Shown here piece after piece: positions 43,766 to 45,563 of a stretch of DNA of 45,563 bases. A model generated the notes under the pieces. That model worked only from the letters and a program-made list of their open reading frames with translations, made no database searches and had not been told where the DNA came from. How positions within the stretch are numbered: the stretch's first letter is position 1; each line of letters begins with the position of its first letter. The stretch covers positions 1 through 45,563 of the forward strand of contig MGXV01000084.1 of assembly GCA_001801485.1 (NCBI GenBank), given 5' to 3'. The stretch is from Gammaproteobacteria bacterium RIFCSPHIGHO2_12_FULL_37_14 (GTDB lineage Bacteria; Pseudomonadota; Gammaproteobacteria; DSM-16500). The position numbers and the translations under genes were made by a program.

Positions 43766-43812
43766 ACGAGGCGGAAGCAATCCAGGTTTTTAAACTTTAT
43801 TAGTGCTTATAA

Positions 43813-44253
43813 TCATGAGGGGCAAAATCTAATGTCTTCTTCTATTATTCGGTTAAGTATTTTACGATAAAAATCAGATCTAACATATTGATGAGTTTGC
43901 ATGATTTTACGAGAAACGCTTAAAGATGGGTCAGTATTGATACCAGCAGAGATATCATAAATAATTTCACTAGGAATATGAGTATCATATGCAATACCAG
44001 ATAAAGTGTATTCTCCAGTTGATAAAATATCATTGATAATAAGACGTACAAGATTCGACTCTAACATAATATCCCCCATATTTTTATTGACTTTTATTAA
44101 ATGAAAATAAAATTTATACTGTTCTTTAAAAAATTCTTTTATTGCATTATAGGTATGATAAGTTAAAAAAAGCTCTAAGATAAAAATTTCATCTTTGGAA
44201 AATTTATTTATTTTAATATTGGCTAATCGACATAATGGTTGCATAATTCTCAT
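43813..44253 (-). CDS. Small protein of unknown function, possibly regulatory
   Basis: A 146-residue protein. The second half contains GEYTLSGIAYDTHIPSEIIY and DISAGINTDPSLSVSRKIM, a helix-turn-helix-like pattern that I believe recurs in unnamed proteins of Legionellales, though I cannot name a family. The first half is helical, with many aromatic and Lys residues. No signal peptide is seen. AAAGGAT lies 7 nt upstream of the ATG. The 12-nt sequence that contains this ribosome binding site is repeated 65 nt upstream. It is divergent from the LuxR-type gene. A role in gene control is a guess. Confidence 0.68.
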   Translation of the reverse strand: MRIMQPLCRLANIKINKFSKDEIFILELFLTYHTYNAIKEFFKEQYKFYFHLIKVNKNMGDIMLESNLVRLIINDILSTGEYTLSGIAYDTHIPSEIIYDISAGINTDPSLSVSRKIMQTHQYVRSDFYRKILNRIIEEDIRFCPS

Positions 44254-44611
44254 GATACTATCCTTTTGTTGAATATATAGAAACTTAGCAATAAGTAATT
44301 ATATTATTTACTTGTTATGATACTATCCGTATTAATACAGGTATTTATAAGTCACTAGCAAAAATAAAGTCATTATTATTTGTCATTTTTACAAATGACT
44401 AGTAATTAATTAGTTTTTATGATAAATCCTAATATCTTAATAATTTAAATTCGAAAGCTTGCTTTCGAACTTTTCCGATGGGGTTTCCAAAGGAGGAAAA
44501 GCGTAGCTCTTCCCTTTGGTTGTGAGTGTGGATTGATTCCGCGCGAAGCGATATAAATATAAAGAAAACTCGGTTGCTTGCGGCCGAATTTTTATAGGTT
44601 GGCAAAGGAAT
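44254..44611. promoter_or_regulatory. Hairpin-rich divergent intergenic region
   Basis: This 358-nt gap between two divergent genes carries no supported open frame. It holds a 12-nt direct repeat (44252-44263 and 44317-44328), an AAGTAA/TTACTT dyad (44293-44313), a palindrome TTCGAAAGC/GCTTTCGAA (44450-44469), a bulged hairpin with CCAAAG/CTTTGG and GGAA/TTCC (44487-44519), and a terminator-like hairpin close to the LuxR start. Together they suggest control of transcript leaders; no known riboswitch class is recognised. Confidence 0.5.
44570..44593 (+). terminator. Terminator-like hairpin in the LuxR-type gene leader
   Basis: TCGGTTG (44570-44576) pairs with CGGCCGA (44581-44587) using two G-U pairs, with a 4-nt loop, then A and five T residues. 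It ends 18 nt before the LuxR-type start codon. It could attenuate that gene or end transcripts from upstream. Confidence 0.5.
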
Positions 44612-45454
44612 GTGATTAATATAAATCAGCTCGATAATACTGTTGCACTTTCATCCGGTAAACAAATTACAGAAATTACGAATATATTAAAGAATTGCTT
44701 TAATATAACACATTATTGCTATATTAAATCTTTTAATGATGGAACTCATTTTCTTTTATCAAATGATTCCCCGTGGATTGAAAAATTTTATTTGAATTTT
44801 TATGAGTATGGTGCATTTCATAAAAACGAAGTCATCTATCAGTCTGGTACTACATTATGGAGCACAGTACCAGATCAAACAACTTTTAAAATTTGTCGAG
44901 AATATTTTAATATTGATCATGGAATTACTCTAATAGAAAAACAACCGGATTATTGTGAATTTCATTGCTTTGGCTCGACAAAAGATAATCATCAAGTTAT
45001 TGATTTTTACATTAATAATATTGACATATTAAATCAATTTAATATGTATTTTAAGGAAAAAGCAAAAGATTTGATTAAAGATGCGCATGCAGATAGATAT
45101 ATCTTGCCTGCATGCAATTTGGTGCAGCCTAATCAGTCGGATTATAATAATTCGAAAGATTTGGAGCAAAAGCGAGAATGTTTTTTACAAATAACGCAAA
45201 GTCAGCAGCGTCGTTTGATAGGAGTTTATTCTCATATCAATTTATCGAGACGACAATTGGATTGTTTGAGTTTAATTACGCTAGGAAAATCAGCGAAAGA
45301 GATTGGACGAATATTTAATATATCATTTAGAACAGTTGAAACATATATCGAAATTATTAAGTCAAAGCTTGGAGTTAAAAATAAGGCTGAATTGATTGCT
45401 ATGTCTTTAAAATATAATCCTCATTATTGTAAGTACTCTCAGTATTTAGAGTAG
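44612..45454 (+). CDS. LuxR-family transcriptional regulator
   Basis: A 280-residue DNA-binding regulator. The C-terminal LuxR-type helix-turn-helix lies at about 208-265 (LSRRQLDCLSLITLGKSAKE, then IFNISFRTVETYIEIIKSKL). The N-terminal ~180 residues look like a sensor domain rich in aromatic residues but do not clearly match an autoinducer-binding or receiver domain; no phosphorylatable receiver Asp is evident. The likely start is GTG at 44612, close to AAAGGAA (short spacing); no ATG occurs until far into the protein. Hairpins in the leader suggest regulated expression. Targets are unknown; the divergent small gene is a natural candidate. Confidence 0.85.
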   Translation: MININQLDNTVALSSGKQITEITNILKNCFNITHYCYIKSFNDGTHFLLSNDSPWIEKFYLNFYEYGAFHKNEVIYQSGTTLWSTVPDQTTFKICREYFNIDHGITLIEKQPDYCEFHCFGSTKDNHQVIDFYINNIDILNQFNMYFKEKAKDLIKDAHADRYILPACNLVQPNQSDYNNSKDLEQKRECFLQITQSQQRRLIGVYSHINLSRRQLDCLSLITLGKSAKEIGRIFNISFRTVETYIEIIKSKLGVKNKAELIAMSLKYNPHYCKYSQYLE

Positions 45455-45563
45455 TTCCTAAGTCAGCGGATGATAACGAGTTATAATAATGATTAGGCAA
45501 TAATAATAGCTGCCTTCTTATTCCCTTGTTTTCATAAATAATGTCGGCTTTAAAAAAGTCTTT
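45455..45563. other. Non-coding tail of the window
   Basis: This AT-rich 109-nt stretch follows the LuxR-type gene. I see no terminator, open frame or RNA gene in it. Confidence 0.4.

Noticed and set aside
43676..43870. 64-codon plus-strand open frame after the E1 beta gene
   Set aside because: Most of it is the palindromic repeat, and its end overlaps the better-supported opposite-strand gene.
1..45563. tRNA or rRNA genes
   Set aside because: No T-loop-like GGTTCRANYC sequence in a cloverleaf context and no rRNA landmarks were seen by eye; a covariance-model scan would be needed to exclude small RNAs.

Overview
The window looks like a chromosomal segment of an AT-rich gammaproteobacterium, most likely an intracellular or host-associated member of the order Legionellales (Legionella/Coxiella/Berkiella-like). 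Two kinds of evidence point there. The backbone has classic gammaproteobacterial gene order: rpsB-tsf-pyrH-frr-uppS-cdsA, bamA-skp-lpxD-fabZ-lpxA-lpxB, coaE with zapD, and pilA-pilB-pilC-pilD. Between these blocks lie eukaryotic-like genes: three ankyrin-repeat proteins, one with an F-box, plus membrane and lysine-rich proteins that resemble secreted effectors. The genus assignment is inference.

Layout. 1-3.8 kb: the 5' part of an unidentified gene running off the left edge, an L,D-transpeptidase lipoprotein, an ankyrin protein, iron superoxide dismutase and methionine aminopeptidase. 3.8-8.6 kb: translation and envelope operon rpsB-tsf-pyrH-frr-uppS-cdsA. 8.6-14.2 kb: an accessory island where dxr and rseP usually sit, holding a ParD-like/RelE-like toxin-antitoxin pair, an ankyrin protein, a HigB-like/XRE toxin-antitoxin pair, a 679-residue F-box/ankyrin protein and an alpha/beta hydrolase. 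The two ankyrin proteins share a C-terminal module. 14.5-20.9 kb: outer-membrane biogenesis and lipid A genes, with a strong intrinsic terminator directly ahead of lpxD. 20.9-25.6 kb: zapD and coaE, separated by two unidentified membrane/coiled-coil proteins, one ending in a 12-nt tandem repeat. 25.6-29.1 kb: type IV pilus/competence genes with a short PilB. 29.3-31.2 kb: a PBP5-type carboxypeptidase and a ComEA-like DNA-binding protein.

31.3-36.1 kb: surface-sugar genes: two glycosyltransferases, a GDP-mannose-dehydratase-like enzyme, a GmhA-like isomerase and an HddC-like nucleotidyltransferase. This suggests a GDP-(6-deoxy)-manno-heptose pathway with some enzymes encoded elsewhere. 36.1-41.5 kb: metF and metE, the last two steps of methionine synthesis, separated by a lysine-rich unknown, a glycine-zipper lipoprotein and a divergent PqqD-like/transglutaminase-like pair related to lasso-peptide B1/B2 proteins. 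41.6-43.7 kb: a two-gene thiamine-diphosphate 2-oxoacid dehydrogenase E1 alpha/beta unit without E2 or E3. 43.7-45.6 kb: a large palindromic repeat, an unidentified small protein and a LuxR-type regulator, the last two divergent across a hairpin-rich 358-nt region.

The points most worth following are the toxin-antitoxin-bracketed ankyrin/F-box island with its shared C-terminal module, the membrane-protein pair between zapD and coaE, the orphan B1/B2-type pair, and the terminator ahead of the lipid A genes. No tRNA, rRNA, CRISPR array or insertion sequence was recognised.
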